64,000 bases of DNA from a bacterium (GCA_024711295.1 JANJTB010000033.1:140617-204616), one strand, 5' to 3'. Shown: positions 14,887 to 24,387, numbered from the stretch's first letter. A program made the numbers and translations. The notes: generated by a model from the sequence alone, not told the origin.

Positions 14887-17784
14887 ATGAATCAATTCAG
14901 ACAATTACATTTAGAATTCTTTTCCTTATTAGTGCTAAGCATGATAATAATATCATGTACACCAAAGATTTACATTCCAAAACAGAATGTTAGCTTGCTC
15001 GATAATGAATTCAAAAATTCATCCAAAGATGAGATAGCACCATCTCAGATTAAGGATTGTGAATGTTTTAAAATTCAGGATTCGGGTTCGTACCAAAATC
15101 AAGTATTACCATCTTCGAAACACGTAGCAAATATGTTAAACTCTGATATGGAATTCTCTGTCAGAAAAAGTACACTTGAGTATATGACAAAAAATGTTGA
15201 ATCAGTTTACTTCATTGATTCAACAACAGGCTTTGCTTCTTTTTCACACCCACCTTCACCTGAATTTTTAATTGGTGAATATTTACCTTTCGAAAAGGAC
15301 AACCATGCCGGCGGAACCGATATATTCTTCTTTTATCAGGATTATATAAACCAACCTATTGACGAGAATTCAAATGCAAAGCAAATTTATTTCAGAAGTT
15401 TTTCAAAAGTCAACAGTCCATTTTGGGATTCTCATCCATCAGCTGTCACTAAGAACAACAGCAAAAATCAGTGTGTGACATTATTGATTTTCTCGTCAGA
15501 CCGAGAAAGCCCGTTCAGCAGAGCAATTACTCTAACGGGAGATACAATATACGGTGGATCTACTGATTTGTATTATACCTTTGGAAAAACTCAGAGATTA
15601 GACACAAATGCTAAAGAAATGTACAGATATGACTGGACTCCGATACGAAAATTAGAAGGTGCTAATACAAATCAGTTTAATGAAGGTTCTCCTTTTGTAT
15701 ATTGTCAGTGTTGCGATCCCACTCTATTCTTTTCAAGTAATCGTAATAATGCTAATTCACTTGATTTTGATTTATACGCTGTTAAATTGGAAATTGATTT
15801 TGAAAATTTATCCCTCAGGACAACAACAGAACCCGAGCTAGTTGATGTAAAATCTAAAACTACTGATTCACTTACACTTTCCATAAATACCCCTGCTGAT
15901 GAAAGGTTTCCTTTTATTCCATTTCCTCACAAAAGCAAATCTGAAGAGAATAATATTTATTTCTCATCCGATCGAAACAAGAAACCAGAAGCAAAACCAT
16001 GTGATTGCGAACGGGGAAACGACAGAACCGAAAATTTTGGAGGGTATGATATTTACAGATATCAATTGCCTGCTAAATACTCCTGTACACAACCGGAAGA
16101 ACCAATTACTCCACCAGTTTACGAACCAAAGTTGTTTGCTGATATTACAATCATCAACATGAAAAATATAAGTGATACTATCATCAGCCCTAGAATAATT
16201 ATAAAAGATGATAATGGAGAACTTTACAGTACAGACAGCAGCAGAATTTATGTGCCATTAGATTTTAACAAAAAATATTATGTCAGCGGTGGTAGTTCGT
16301 ATCGCAGTTTTGAATGTTTGCCAAATAGTGACGTGATATTCAGGGGGTATTTGCCAACTGATGAAGAAGTAATCACCAAAAATATGGATTCATCTGTCAA
16401 AATTGAGTATATCAGTGGATTCACTATGAAAGCTGATGAGTATTTGAAATTGAACAAAGATTCAGTGAGGTACGAAAAGGGAATACTTTTCCTAAAGGGA
16501 TATGAACTTGAAACTAATGATAAAATAAGAACTATTCCAGTTAACGGTAGAATTGAAAATAACACTGTATATTATGATAATCAAATTACTATTACAAGAT
16601 ATTGGAACAAAATTGATGTTGTACCCATAAGGTACGCACAAGCTACTCAGAATAATATTGAAAAAGTATTGTCAAATTCTGTATTCTCGGTAAAAACATT
16701 AAATGATGAGTATTATGCAGCCAAACCTGAAAGTAATTCTATTACAGTTATAAAAGATACCATTTATCTTATGCCCGATGAGCTGATAAAACCACCTTGT
16801 TATTGTGAATTTGCAGGTGTATTAACAAGCTACCAGCAGAATGTACCTTATTTCCAAACAGGATACTGGGAAGTAAATACTCTAAAAAATTACAGAAGAG
16901 ATTTACAAAGACTAGAGTCAGGAAAATTCTCAGATGCCAAGTGGATTGAGCTGCACAAGAATAATCAGTATTTCGGTGAAGGATTGGCAGGTAGATTTGC
17001 ACGATTTAATGAATATGAAAGTTATGCCCGTACTGTTGACACAAACATAAGCAAAATGGCAGAGATGATTGTAAATAATATCATACCCGTATTTAATGCT
17101 ATTGACAGTATTACACCTGGTGGGAAACTTATTATAAGTCTTGATGCCTGGAGCGATAGAAGACCTGTTAAGAGAGGATGGTACATTGGAGATGAGATAA
17201 ATTATACCGAAGGCACACTGATTGAAGGAGCAAACTTCTTTGATGTTAAATTTCAAAAAGTTAATTTAATAAATAAAAGCTCATTAAACCTTAATAATGA
17301 TACCTTGTCAAGATTGAGAGCTTATTTTGGTTATAGGGAATTACTAAGTAAACTTCTTGATACAACAAATATTGGCACAGAGTTCTATAATTATTACAAA
17401 CAAGGGCTTGTCTTGTTACCTGATGATAGCAGATTAACAGCTTCAAAAATGAAATCTGATTTTAATTTAAAAGAAATCGAGGACATGGTTAAAAATTCAA
17501 AAATCATACTACTAGCAAAAGGTAATTATTTCGACCCAACAGAATTCAAAATTCCAAGATATATAAGAGATGTTGACTCATCACTGTTCATGCTTGATAC
17601 TATACGCAGAATTGATGTAAGAATCAATACTTTGCAATATGAAAATGGTGTACTGATAAAATCTCCTTGCTGTAATGAATCAATACCATGTGTTGATTTT
17701 CAAAAAAAACTGGAGCTCAATATCCGAAAAGTAATTTTCGATGACAGAAAGCAAGTTAAATCGCGAAAAAGGTTAAAAAAGTAA
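14887..17784 (+). CDS. Large PD40-repeat lipoprotein with OmpA-like tail (PorE-like architecture)
   Basis: A 965-residue lipoprotein (MIIISC, Cys about 24). WD40-like PD40 blades occur at about 178-245, 265-300 and 340-395, each with a F/YFSS[DN]R core (LIFSSDRE, LFFSSNRN, IYFSSDRN) and GYDIYRYQLP closing one blade. A carboxypeptidase-regulatory-like beta domain follows at about 410-475. The last 250 residues contain an LIISLDAWSDRRPVKRG segment, an LSRLRAYFGYRELL helix and a late RRIDVRI strand, reminiscent of a degenerate OmpA peptidoglycan-binding domain. PD40 + beta domain + OmpA is the layout of PorE of the type IX secretion system. The window encodes T9SS cargo, so a related envelope role is plausible, but the OmpA assignment is weak. 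A terminator follows the gene. Confidence 0.6.
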   Translation: MNQFRQLHLEFFSLLVLSMIIISCTPKIYIPKQNVSLLDNEFKNSSKDEIAPSQIKDCECFKIQDSGSYQNQVLPSSKHVANMLNSDMEFSVRKSTLEYMTKNVESVYFIDSTTGFASFSHPPSPEFLIGEYLPFEKDNHAGGTDIFFFYQDYINQPIDENSNAKQIYFRSFSKVNSPFWDSHPSAVTKNNSKNQCVTLLIFSSDRESPFSRAITLTGDTIYGGSTDLYYTFGKTQRLDTNAKEMYRYDWTPIRKLEGANTNQFNEGSPFVYCQCCDPTLFFSSNRNNANSLDFDLYAVKLEIDFENLSLRTTTEPELVDVKSKTTDSLTLSINTPADERFPFIPFPHKSKSEENNIYFSSDRNKKPEAKPCDCERGNDRTENFGGYDIYRYQLPAKYSCTQPEEPITPPVYEPKLFADITIINMKNISDTIISPRIIIKDDNGELYSTDSSRIYVPLDFNKKYYVSGGSSYRSFECLPNSDVIFRGYLPTDEEVITKNMDSSVKIEYISGFTMKADEYLKLNKDSVRYEKGILFLKGYELETNDKIRTIPVNGRIENNTVYYDNQITITRYWNKIDVVPIRYAQATQNNIEKVLSNSVFSVKTLNDEYYAAKPESNSITVIKDTIYLMPDELIKPPCYCEFAGVLTSYQQNVPYFQTGYWEVNTLKNYRRDLQRLESGKFSDAKWIELHKNNQYFGEGLAGRFARFNEYESYARTVDTNISKMAEMIVNNIIPVFNAIDSITPGGKLIISLDAWSDRRPVKRGWYIGDEINYTEGTLIEGANFFDVKFQKVNLINKSSLNLNNDTLSRLRAYFGYRELLSKLLDTTNIGTEFYNYYKQGLVLLPDDSRLTASKMKSDFNLKEIEDMVKNSKIILLAKGNYFDPTEFKIPRYIRDVDSSLFMLDTIRRIDVRINTLQYENGVLIKSPCCNESIPCVDFQKKLELNIRKVIFDDRKQVKSRKRLKK

Positions 17785-17808
17785 AGAATTAGTGATTTTA
17801 GCTTATTC

Positions 17809-17843
17809 AAATCCCATATAAAACTACATATGGGATTTTTTTT
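17809..17843 (+). terminator. Intrinsic terminator of the envelope operon
   Basis: A perfect 11-bp stem (AAATCCCATAT with its complement) with an 8-base loop is followed by an unbroken T-run, 24 bases after the PD40 gene. Confidence 0.88.
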
Positions 17844-17974
17844 ACCCACTTTTTACCACCATCACTTCAAGTTACATTTTGCAATATTAATTCAGCATTT
17901 ATATTACAATTATTCTATGTTGATAAATAATTTACTTTAAAAATGTATAAAATTGCAAAATAAATTTGCATTTT

Positions 17975-18020
17975 GTGGGGAAAGTGTTATTTTAGGTGTG
18001 TAATTGTGGGTAAAAATGGG
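17975..18020 (+). promoter_or_regulatory. MraZ box upstream of mraZ
   Basis: TGGG motifs at 18007-18010 and 18017-18020 are 10 bases apart, with a degenerate TGTG in the same phase at 17997 and an additional GTGGGG at 17975-17980. MraZ of other bacteria binds direct TGGG-type repeats at 10-base spacing in its own promoter and represses the operon. The site lies 45-90 bases before the mraZ ATG, so autoregulation is likely. Confidence 0.7.
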
Positions 18021-18064
18021 AAAAGTTTTCCCTAATTTACTTTATCTTTTCATTTGGAGTAGCA

Positions 18065-18508
18065 ATGGCATTCTTCAAAGGGCAGGAAACATACTCAATA
18101 GACAATAAAGGCAGGGTAAACATACCCTCCAAGATGCGAAAGAGTATTTCACCTGAGGCCAACGACACTTTTACGGTGACTCGTGGACTCGAGGATTGTA
18201 TTGTGGCTTATCCTCTAGATGAATGGAAAAAATATGAAGATAAATTTGTTACCCTAAATCAATATGACCCCAAAAACAGATATTTTTTAACAAAAATATT
18301 ACAATGGGCAGAAGATGTAGCTCTTGATGGCCAGCAAAGAATTACTATTCCCAAAAAACTCATTGAGTTCGCAGGAATCGAAAACAAAGTAGTAATTGTT
18401 GGAATGGTTGACCATATCGAGTTTTGGAATCCCGACAAGTTTGAGCAATATTTAAATAGATTTGATGAATCATACGAAGATGTTGCTGCGACTGTTATGG
18501 TTAAGTAA
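18065..18508 (+). CDS. mraZ: Transcriptional regulator MraZ
   Basis: A 147-residue protein of two tandem SpoVT/AbrB-like half-domains: FKGQETYSIDNKGRVNIPSKMR near the start and VALDGQQRITIPKKLIEFAG in the second half. Both contain the conserved DxxGRV.IP / D.Q.RI.IP core. MraZ forms ring-shaped oligomers that bind TGGG repeats and control the division and cell wall (dcw) operon. A GGAG ribosome-binding site lies 8 bases before the ATG. The gene abuts rsmH without a gap, the usual dcw order, and a matching operator lies upstream. Confidence 0.96.
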   Translation: MAFFKGQETYSIDNKGRVNIPSKMRKSISPEANDTFTVTRGLEDCIVAYPLDEWKKYEDKFVTLNQYDPKNRYFLTKILQWAEDVALDGQQRITIPKKLIEFAGIENKVVIVGMVDHIEFWNPDKFEQYLNRFDESYEDVAATVMVK

Positions 18509-19462
18509 ATGAGTAAAAAAAAGCGTAAGCATAGTTCAGCTGCCACAATTGTGGAGCCGGTAGAGTATGATTATCACTTACCGGTAATGTTGAATGAATG
18601 TCTTGACAATCTTGTTCTTTCAAATAAAGCAACTATTATAGATGGTACTCTTGGTGGTGGTGGGCATGCAGAAGGAATATTATCGAGGCTGGATTCTGGG
18701 GGGAATTTGGTCGCCTTTGATAAAGATTCCGGCGCTATAGCGCATTCTAAGAGGAAGTTCAGTACGATTACTGATAATCAATCCGCTCCCAAAATTACCT
18801 TTTATAACGAGTGCTTTAGTTCAATCTGCAATAAAGCCGAGTATGACGGAAAAATTGACGGAGTGCTGCTGGATTTGGGCGTTTCCTCGATGCAACTTGA
18901 CTCCGATTCCGTCGGTCTTAGCTATCGCTTCAACGCAAGGCTCGATATGAGATTTGGCAATGAAGGGATTCCGGCTTATGACATCATCAACAAGGCTGAT
19001 GTTGCAGAAATCAAGAGGATTCTTCGTGACTATGGCGAAGAACCTAAAGCAGGACTAATTGCACGGCGTATCGACGAAAGGCGCCGTGCAATTCCTCTTG
19101 AAACTACTTTCGACCTCAAAGAACTCATCGAAGAACTTGTTTCACCTACTTTAAGATTCAAAACTCTGTCAAGAGTATTTCAGGCTTTTAGGATTGCAGT
19201 GAATCTTGAATTGGAAGTGCTCGAAAAAGCTCTTCACTGCTATATCAAAATGCTGGCTCCACAAGGCAGAATAGTTGTAATGTCGTACCACTCACTCGAA
19301 GATCGAATTGTTAAAAATATTTTTCGTGAGTACGACAAGCACAATAACGACAAACCGTTACTAAAGATAATTACATCAAAACCAATTATCGCTTCTGATG
19401 ACGAAATTGCTAAAAATCCCCGTGCACGCTCTGCAAAACTCAGAATAGCTGAAAAGCTGTAA
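18509..19462 (+). CDS. rsmH: 16S rRNA (cytosine-1402-N4)-methyltransferase
   Basis: A 317-residue SAM-dependent methyltransferase that modifies C1402 of 16S rRNA in the decoding centre. Key segments are IDGTLGGGGHAEGIL (SAM-binding loop), GVLLDLGVSSMQLD, LSRVFQAFRIAVNLELEVLE and VMSYHSLEDRIVKNIF, all diagnostic of RsmH/MraW, and the protein ends RSAKLRIAEKL as usual. A poorly conserved 20-residue basic N-terminal extension precedes the core. The start codon directly follows the mraZ stop. By eye its codons are richer in G and C than those of its neighbours. The usual next dcw genes (ftsL, ftsI, mur genes) do not follow; the next gene converges on it. Confidence 0.96.
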   Translation: MSKKKRKHSSAATIVEPVEYDYHLPVMLNECLDNLVLSNKATIIDGTLGGGGHAEGILSRLDSGGNLVAFDKDSGAIAHSKRKFSTITDNQSAPKITFYNECFSSICNKAEYDGKIDGVLLDLGVSSMQLDSDSVGLSYRFNARLDMRFGNEGIPAYDIINKADVAEIKRILRDYGEEPKAGLIARRIDERRRAIPLETTFDLKELIEELVSPTLRFKTLSRVFQAFRIAVNLELEVLEKALHCYIKMLAPQGRIVVMSYHSLEDRIVKNIFREYDKHNNDKPLLKIITSKPIIASDDEIAKNPRARSAKLRIAEKL

Positions 19463-19488
19463 GGTGATTGGTGAGTAAAATGATCTAA

Positions 19489-20418
19489 TTACTCATTACT
19501 ACCCAAAAAGTATATGGAGTGTAAAGGTAACATATTCTTATCATCATCAGATAATTTTATATAAAATTCTTGCCATAAACTAATAAAATTATCAATATCC
19601 AATAATTTGATATGTCTGTGACTTTCCCTTGCGGACCGCTCAGCTTCAGAAGTAAATGATCCGGATGTTACAAATAAACCTATATCACCATCTTTATTAA
19701 GTAATCCTGTTAAGCTCCTAATATCATCTACCGGAACAGACGAGTCAGGTCTATGCTTTACTTGAACTTTTATTCTTGGTGAAGTAGCACCCAATGGGTC
19801 GTTATAAGCTACAATATCTAATCCACCATCCTTACCTTTTGGTGAAATAAACGGAGCATGATAATTCATAGCTCTTAGTAAAGCAGCAACCATATCCTGA
19901 AACTCGTAAGCATTCTTACTTCTTATATAGTCTTTAATTCCTGATATTGCCTGCTCTTCTAATAAGTCAAGATTTGCTTTTTGTGTCTGTGTTTTAAATT
20001 CTTCAAATTCTAATGGTTCATCAGCTGTATCTTTTGATTTTTTGTTTTTTGACTCCTTATTATCCAAAGCCCATGTTCTATAAAGTTGCGATGTCTTTTC
20101 GAGCAGCTTGGCAGGACCCAGTTTTATGGCCTTCTCCCCTTCCTCTGTTAAATACCAAATACCTTTATTCTTTCTTAGGAAACCTGCTTTTATAGCATCT
20201 ATAGTATAGAAATGCAAAATTGATTCCCATCTTACGTAACCGGTCTTTTCGTAAACTTCCTTTTCCCAGTCTGTAAGTTCAATTGTTTCTCTGATTTTAT
20301 CTACTACCTGTTTTCCCGGTAATTGTCCACCTGATTCTTTTAATATTTTAAAAGCAGCAAACATGGTTTTTGCTGCAGCTCTTTTTGATGGTGCAAGTTT
20401 TTCTATTTCATTATCCAT
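19489..20418 (-). CDS. mrr: Mrr-like type IV restriction endonuclease
   Basis: A 309-residue protein with the two-domain Mrr layout. The N-terminal winged-helix region (about 10-100; WESILHFYTIDAIKAGFLRKN, then WYLTEEGEKAI) would bind DNA. The C-terminal PD-(D/E)xK nuclease domain (about 165-290) has YEFQDMVAALLRAMNY, GKDGGLDIVAY (Asp about 197) and VQVKH (Gln 219, Lys 221), the Mrr_cat signature. Mrr enzymes cut DNA carrying foreign methylation. No methylase or other restriction genes are adjacent. All the catalytic residues appear present, so the enzyme should be active. Its position immediately after rsmH, where ftsL and pbp genes normally lie, hints at a rearrangement. Confidence 0.87.
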   Translation of the reverse strand: MDNEIEKLAPSKRAAAKTMFAAFKILKESGGQLPGKQVVDKIRETIELTDWEKEVYEKTGYVRWESILHFYTIDAIKAGFLRKNKGIWYLTEEGEKAIKLGPAKLLEKTSQLYRTWALDNKESKNKKSKDTADEPLEFEEFKTQTQKANLDLLEEQAISGIKDYIRSKNAYEFQDMVAALLRAMNYHAPFISPKGKDGGLDIVAYNDPLGATSPRIKVQVKHRPDSSVPVDDIRSLTGLLNKDGDIGLFVTSGSFTSEAERSARESHRHIKLLDIDNFISLWQEFYIKLSDDDKNMLPLHSIYFLGSNE

Positions 20419-20627
20419 TTTTTTCTACATAATTAAAACTATCGCTATAAATAAATTAAAAAATTATTCTAAAATCACACATACAAAAAAAAATAATTTA
20501 CACTAAGATTTATTTCTTTCATTTTCCATTATGCAAAATTAAGAAAAAAACAATTGACAAACAAGATTATTGAAGGAATTAAATTATCAGCAAGATGAAT
20601 GTAGATGTTATAATATAGTTCAGTAAT

Positions 20628-21170
20628 CTATTCTAATTCCGAGGATTGAATCTTTTTCCCTGATTTATCAATATAGAACCAGCTATCACTTTTCCAGGTG
20701 AAGTGTTCTCCATCTAAGATCTTAGAACACTTGTGTGAAACTTTTGCTTTCCCTTCAACAAACTGACTTGCACAATCAAACTGTGGCTTGACAATTACCT
20801 CACCTGTTGAATAATCAGCGAATCCAATCTTTCCATCAACAATTATCCTAAAAAGACCTTCAGAAGGATAATCAGGTCCGTTATCGAATGTGAATACATC
20901 ATAAAGTATCTTCTCATTTCTGTCTATTGCTGTCATTCTTCCATCAGCAGTCATTACAATAGCATAATACTTAAAAGTGTCAGTAAAGCAGATTGGGTAC
21001 CTACCGATATGAATTATAAGCTCACCTTTCAAGTTTTCGTACCCGCTCTCATTTCTTATAGAATCATATTTTAGAAATAAAAAATCATTCTCAGTAAGCG
21101 AATCTATTGATGCCTTACCATAAGTATGGGATGGTATGATTGAGAAACAGAATATTAATAAATATATCAT
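20628..21170 (-). CDS. Short WG-repeat-containing secreted protein
   Basis: A 180-residue protein with a short signal peptide (MIYLLIFCFSIIPSHTYG). The central part has one or two WG-type repeats (GLFRIIVDGKIGFADYSTGEVIVKPQFD, shown in part, followed by ASQFVEGKAKVSH) and a late SWFYIDKSGKKI unit. It follows the SpoIIE phosphatase gene by 32 bases on the same strand and may share its transcript. Function is unknown. It is a shorter cousin of the WG-repeat protein at 10572-11666. Confidence 0.65.
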   Translation of the reverse strand: MIYLLIFCFSIIPSHTYGKASIDSLTENDFLFLKYDSIRNESGYENLKGELIIHIGRYPICFTDTFKYYAIVMTADGRMTAIDRNEKILYDVFTFDNGPDYPSEGLFRIIVDGKIGFADYSTGEVIVKPQFDCASQFVEGKAKVSHKCSKILDGEHFTWKSDSWFYIDKSGKKIQSSELE

Positions 21171-21202
21171 AAATCTGAATTTAAATAGTTTTAAAAAGTG
21201 GA

Positions 21203-22750
21203 TTATCCAATACGAATTTTGAGCAAAGAATAGTCATCTTCGAGGAAGTCTTTACCGCAGATAGTTTGTGCATCCTTGTATAAATACAAGAGTTCAGAAT
21301 CAGTTTTGCTGTGATATTTTAACAAAATCTCCTGAAATTCATTAAATGTAAACATCTCTTTATTTGGCTTCTCCAATTCAAATACCCCATCCGAAAATAT
21401 ATACAATGAGCTTGTTTCCTCAACTTTTATTTCATCGTAATTGTATTTTAAGGAATCTACAGCTCCGATAAATATATTCTGTGATTCAAGCAGGTTAATA
21501 CCCGAGTCATTTACGATTATCAAAGGAGGATGGCCTGCACCGGCATACCTCAGGGTTGAGGTTGGGATATTATAAACTGCATAGAATAACGTAAAGTAAA
21601 GTCCGCTGTATAGATCCATCTTAAATATCTTGTTCAGTGAGTTCAGAACTTCATCTGGCTTTGTAAAGTCAACATGAGGTAATGTTCGATGCTGAAGAAT
21701 ATTCAAAACCTGTACCGAGTGAAGTGCGGCTCCTACACCATGACCACTTACATCTATCAGGTACGATGCAAAATTATCTCTGTCTAATCTGCTGTATCCA
21801 AATGCGTCTCCACCCAAACCTACGGATGGTATATATACCCAATCTGTTCTGATTTTTCCGTTTGTTATAGGCTTGGGTATTAAAGACATAACATACTTTG
21901 ATGCTATATCCAGCTCCTTGTTGATTCTCATTATCAGCTTATCCTTTGTGCTGTTGGACTGGTTGAGTTCATTATTTAGTGATTCAAGCACATGATTTTT
22001 GTGAACTATATCTGAATTTAGTTTCTTTTGGTTCTGGTTTAATGTATCGAGTTCAATATTTTGCTTGGTTATCTGATAATTCACGTCATTAAGGCGCTTG
22101 TTGAGCTCGTCTAATTCAACAATGTGATTTGATATTTGCTTATTCTTTTCTTTCAACTTCTGGTTGTAAGTATCAGATCTTTTTCTTTCATAGATTACTC
22201 TTTGGCGTTCAATTTCATAGTTATTAAGAACATAATTCAGCAAATAATATAGAATTAGCAAGTTATATGCAGTTGATAGCAGAATGTCGCCAAATCTGCT
22301 TCCTTCAGATTTATAATGTACAATCGTTTGAGGATAATAATATTGGATGATAATAGAACTCGACAAGGCAACTAAAAAAATAACAAATACAAATAATCGC
22401 TGATTCTTACCTGAAATCATTATTGATATCATGACTGCATTAAAAATTAATAAGGAATGAGAGCTGTTATAGCCATCATTCAAAAACCAGACAAAAGTCA
22501 ATGCTATTACACAAGTTATAATAAATGCTTTAGCAATCTGTCCCACTGACTCGGTTTGTAAAGAGCGATTAAAGAGTATAAGAAATACAGTTGCTGATAT
22601 AATAGGAATTATGTAAAGACCGTAATGAAGCTCAAAGTAATAGTTTAAGATAGCACTAGCAGTACAGAGAAGCACTGCTGCCGATGTAGTAATGATAAGT
22701 ATCCGCCTTTCTAACGGGTAACTTTCGATATTATCAAATACACCATTCAT
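21203..22750 (-). CDS. Membrane-bound SpoIIE/RsbU-type PP2C serine phosphatase
   Basis: A 515-residue protein. About six transmembrane helices (about 18-180) precede a long coiled coil (about 185-290, repeated 'NKQISNHIVELDELNKRL'-like heptads) and a C-terminal SpoIIE PP2C phosphatase domain (about 300-515). The domain contains GLGGDAFGYSRLD, YLIDVSGHGVGAALHS (metal-binding Asp and Gly-His-Gly), RYAGAGHPPLI and YIFSDGVFELE, the usual PPM motifs. Such phosphatases typically dephosphorylate anti-sigma-factor antagonists in partner-switching cascades. No antagonist or anti-sigma gene is nearby. The membrane region has no recognised sensor fold. Confidence 0.88.
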   Translation of the reverse strand: MNGVFDNIESYPLERRILIITTSAAVLLCTASAILNYYFELHYGLYIIPIISATVFLILFNRSLQTESVGQIAKAFIITCVIALTFVWFLNDGYNSSHSLLIFNAVMISIMISGKNQRLFVFVIFLVALSSSIIIQYYYPQTIVHYKSEGSRFGDILLSTAYNLLILYYLLNYVLNNYEIERQRVIYERKRSDTYNQKLKEKNKQISNHIVELDELNKRLNDVNYQITKQNIELDTLNQNQKKLNSDIVHKNHVLESLNNELNQSNSTKDKLIMRINKELDIASKYVMSLIPKPITNGKIRTDWVYIPSVGLGGDAFGYSRLDRDNFASYLIDVSGHGVGAALHSVQVLNILQHRTLPHVDFTKPDEVLNSLNKIFKMDLYSGLYFTLFYAVYNIPTSTLRYAGAGHPPLIIVNDSGINLLESQNIFIGAVDSLKYNYDEIKVEETSSLYIFSDGVFELEKPNKEMFTFNEFQEILLKYHSKTDSELLYLYKDAQTICGKDFLEDDYSLLKIRIG

Positions 22751-23043
22751 TCATCAAAAACTCAAAGTATATTTTTCAAATATAACAACTCACATACAAA
22801 AATCTACAATTATTTCCAAATAAAAAAATAATATTTTTTCATATTTTTTAATATACTGTATAGAACTGTAAATTAGCTCATTACTAATTTTTTTTTTACA
22901 TACTTTGATGATGGAAATAATATATAATATATTATTTAACTTACGCAGCTTGTTTCGTGAAGCAACAAAATAGCAACATAAGTTTATAAATCAGCTTAAA
23001 TTAAATTGAATAATCGCAAATCAAAGTTTTATAAAAGTAAATA

Positions 23044-24387
23044 CTATTTTTTTGCCCTTTTTTGGTAAAAACGTTTCATAGCCAGGTATTTTCTTCTAGC
23101 TTCAAGATTTAGCTTAAGTAATGCAATCATAATAAATAAGTTATATGATAGGCTTCTTTTAAATATACTTGCAAAGTTATAAACGAATTTATTGAGAATC
23201 AAAAAAAGACGTTCTACATCGTCGCCAGTCATTTTGCTAGGTAAGAAATATGGTACACTGCATGGAACACTAAATTCGGGATTTCTTATTAAATAGTCCT
23301 CAAAATCATCTGCAAATAAGCGATTTTCAGCCTTTAACTGACTGTAAATTGCAGTCCCCGGAATAGGAACAAGAACATGCAAATATGGCAATGCAATTCC
23401 GGTTCTGTCAATAAATCCAGCAACCTTATCAAACGTGGCAGGAGTGTCGTTATCGAGACCTAAAATGAAATAAGCACCTACCTTTAAGCCAGATTTGTGT
23501 ATTCTTTTTATTTGTTGCTCGAACCTGTCAACAGGGAATATTTGCTTTCTCAACTGTACTTCATTTTCTTTTTCCAATGTTTCAAGTTCCAAAAGTAGTA
23601 ATTCACACCCCGCATCTCTTAATACTTTTAGCACCTCTGTATCATCACCAATGTCAACAGTAGATTGCCCTCCCCACCTAATATTTAGCTTTTCTTTCGA
23701 AATAGCATTACATAAACTAATCAAATACTTACGATTATTAAACAGATTCCCATCCAGAAAAGCGACAGTTTTTTTGAATTTTGCAACCTGCTTAAGGTCT
23801 TCTATAACATATTCAACATTACGAACTTTGTAGTGATTTTTAAAAACCGGTGGATAACAACAATAAGAGCAATTGTTTTTGCAACCAGCACTAGCCATAA
23901 CTGGTACAACCGTAAGTCTGCAACCGTCGAAAACACTGTAATCAAAAGTATAATCTAAATCATAACCCCAACGATATTCGTGATTAAGATTTTTGTTTTC
24001 AATATCATTGAGCAGTAATTTAATAGAATTTGGATTAGGGTATCCATAATAAACTGTATCGCAAACACTACGCATAAGTTGGTCGCTCAGTTCATCGGTA
24101 TGCGAGCCAAAGATAACAGTTTTTCCAAGCGATTTATAATGCCTTGCCAGTTCTACAGCGTGAGCTATATCATATCCGGGCGACGTTATGATGATAATCT
24201 CTTCTGATGGATTGAGATCTGCGGCATCAAAATACTCTATGGTAAATCGCTTGAGCCAATCAGCAGGGATGCACGCACTAAGCATTGGCATATTGATTGC
24301 ATAGTTAAAAGTAGGTAGTTCCTTTAGCATCGAACCATCCATCTTTCGATATGAAGGTTGAAGAAGGTAGATTGTCTTGTTAAACAT
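23044..24387 (-). CDS. B12-binding-domain-type radical SAM protein
   Basis: A 447-residue protein if started at 24387, where CGGAGAAAGT supplies a good Shine-Dalgarno; an upstream in-frame ATG at 24438 is possible but less supported. The N-terminal Rossmann-like region (about 1-140) resembles the cobalamin-binding fold of BchE/HpnP-type enzymes but lacks an obvious DxHxxG, so B12 binding is doubtful. The radical SAM core follows, with the Cx3Cx2C cluster motif AGCKNNCSYC (Cys 169, 173, 176) and downstream GLKVGAYFILGLDNDT. The C-terminal 90 residues are hydrophobic and basic, perhaps membrane-associated. No neighbouring pathway reveals the substrate. It is monocistronic. Confidence 0.78.
   Translation of the reverse strand: MFNKTIYLLQPSYRKMDGSMLKELPTFNYAINMPMLSACIPADWLKRFTIEYFDAADLNPSEEIIIITSPGYDIAHAVELARHYKSLGKTVIFGSHTDELSDQLMRSVCDTVYYGYPNPNSIKLLLNDIENKNLNHEYRWGYDLDYTFDYSVFDGCRLTVVPVMASAGCKNNCSYCCYPPVFKNHYKVRNVEYVIEDLKQVAKFKKTVAFLDGNLFNNRKYLISLCNAISKEKLNIRWGGQSTVDIGDDTEVLKVLRDAGCELLLLELETLEKENEVQLRKQIFPVDRFEQQIKRIHKSGLKVGAYFILGLDNDTPATFDKVAGFIDRTGIALPYLHVLVPIPGTAIYSQLKAENRLFADDFEDYLIRNPEFSVPCSVPYFLPSKMTGDDVERLFLILNKFVYNFASIFKRSLSYNLFIMIALLKLNLEARRKYLAMKRFYQKRAKK

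Noticed and set aside
19466-19496. Weak GAGTAA...TTACTC hairpin between rsmH and the mrr gene
   Set aside because: Short stem, no T-run. Not counted as a terminator.
22910-22940. AT-only symmetric sequence in the 22751-23043 gap
   Set aside because: Palindromes of only A and T arise often by chance in this composition; no further support.
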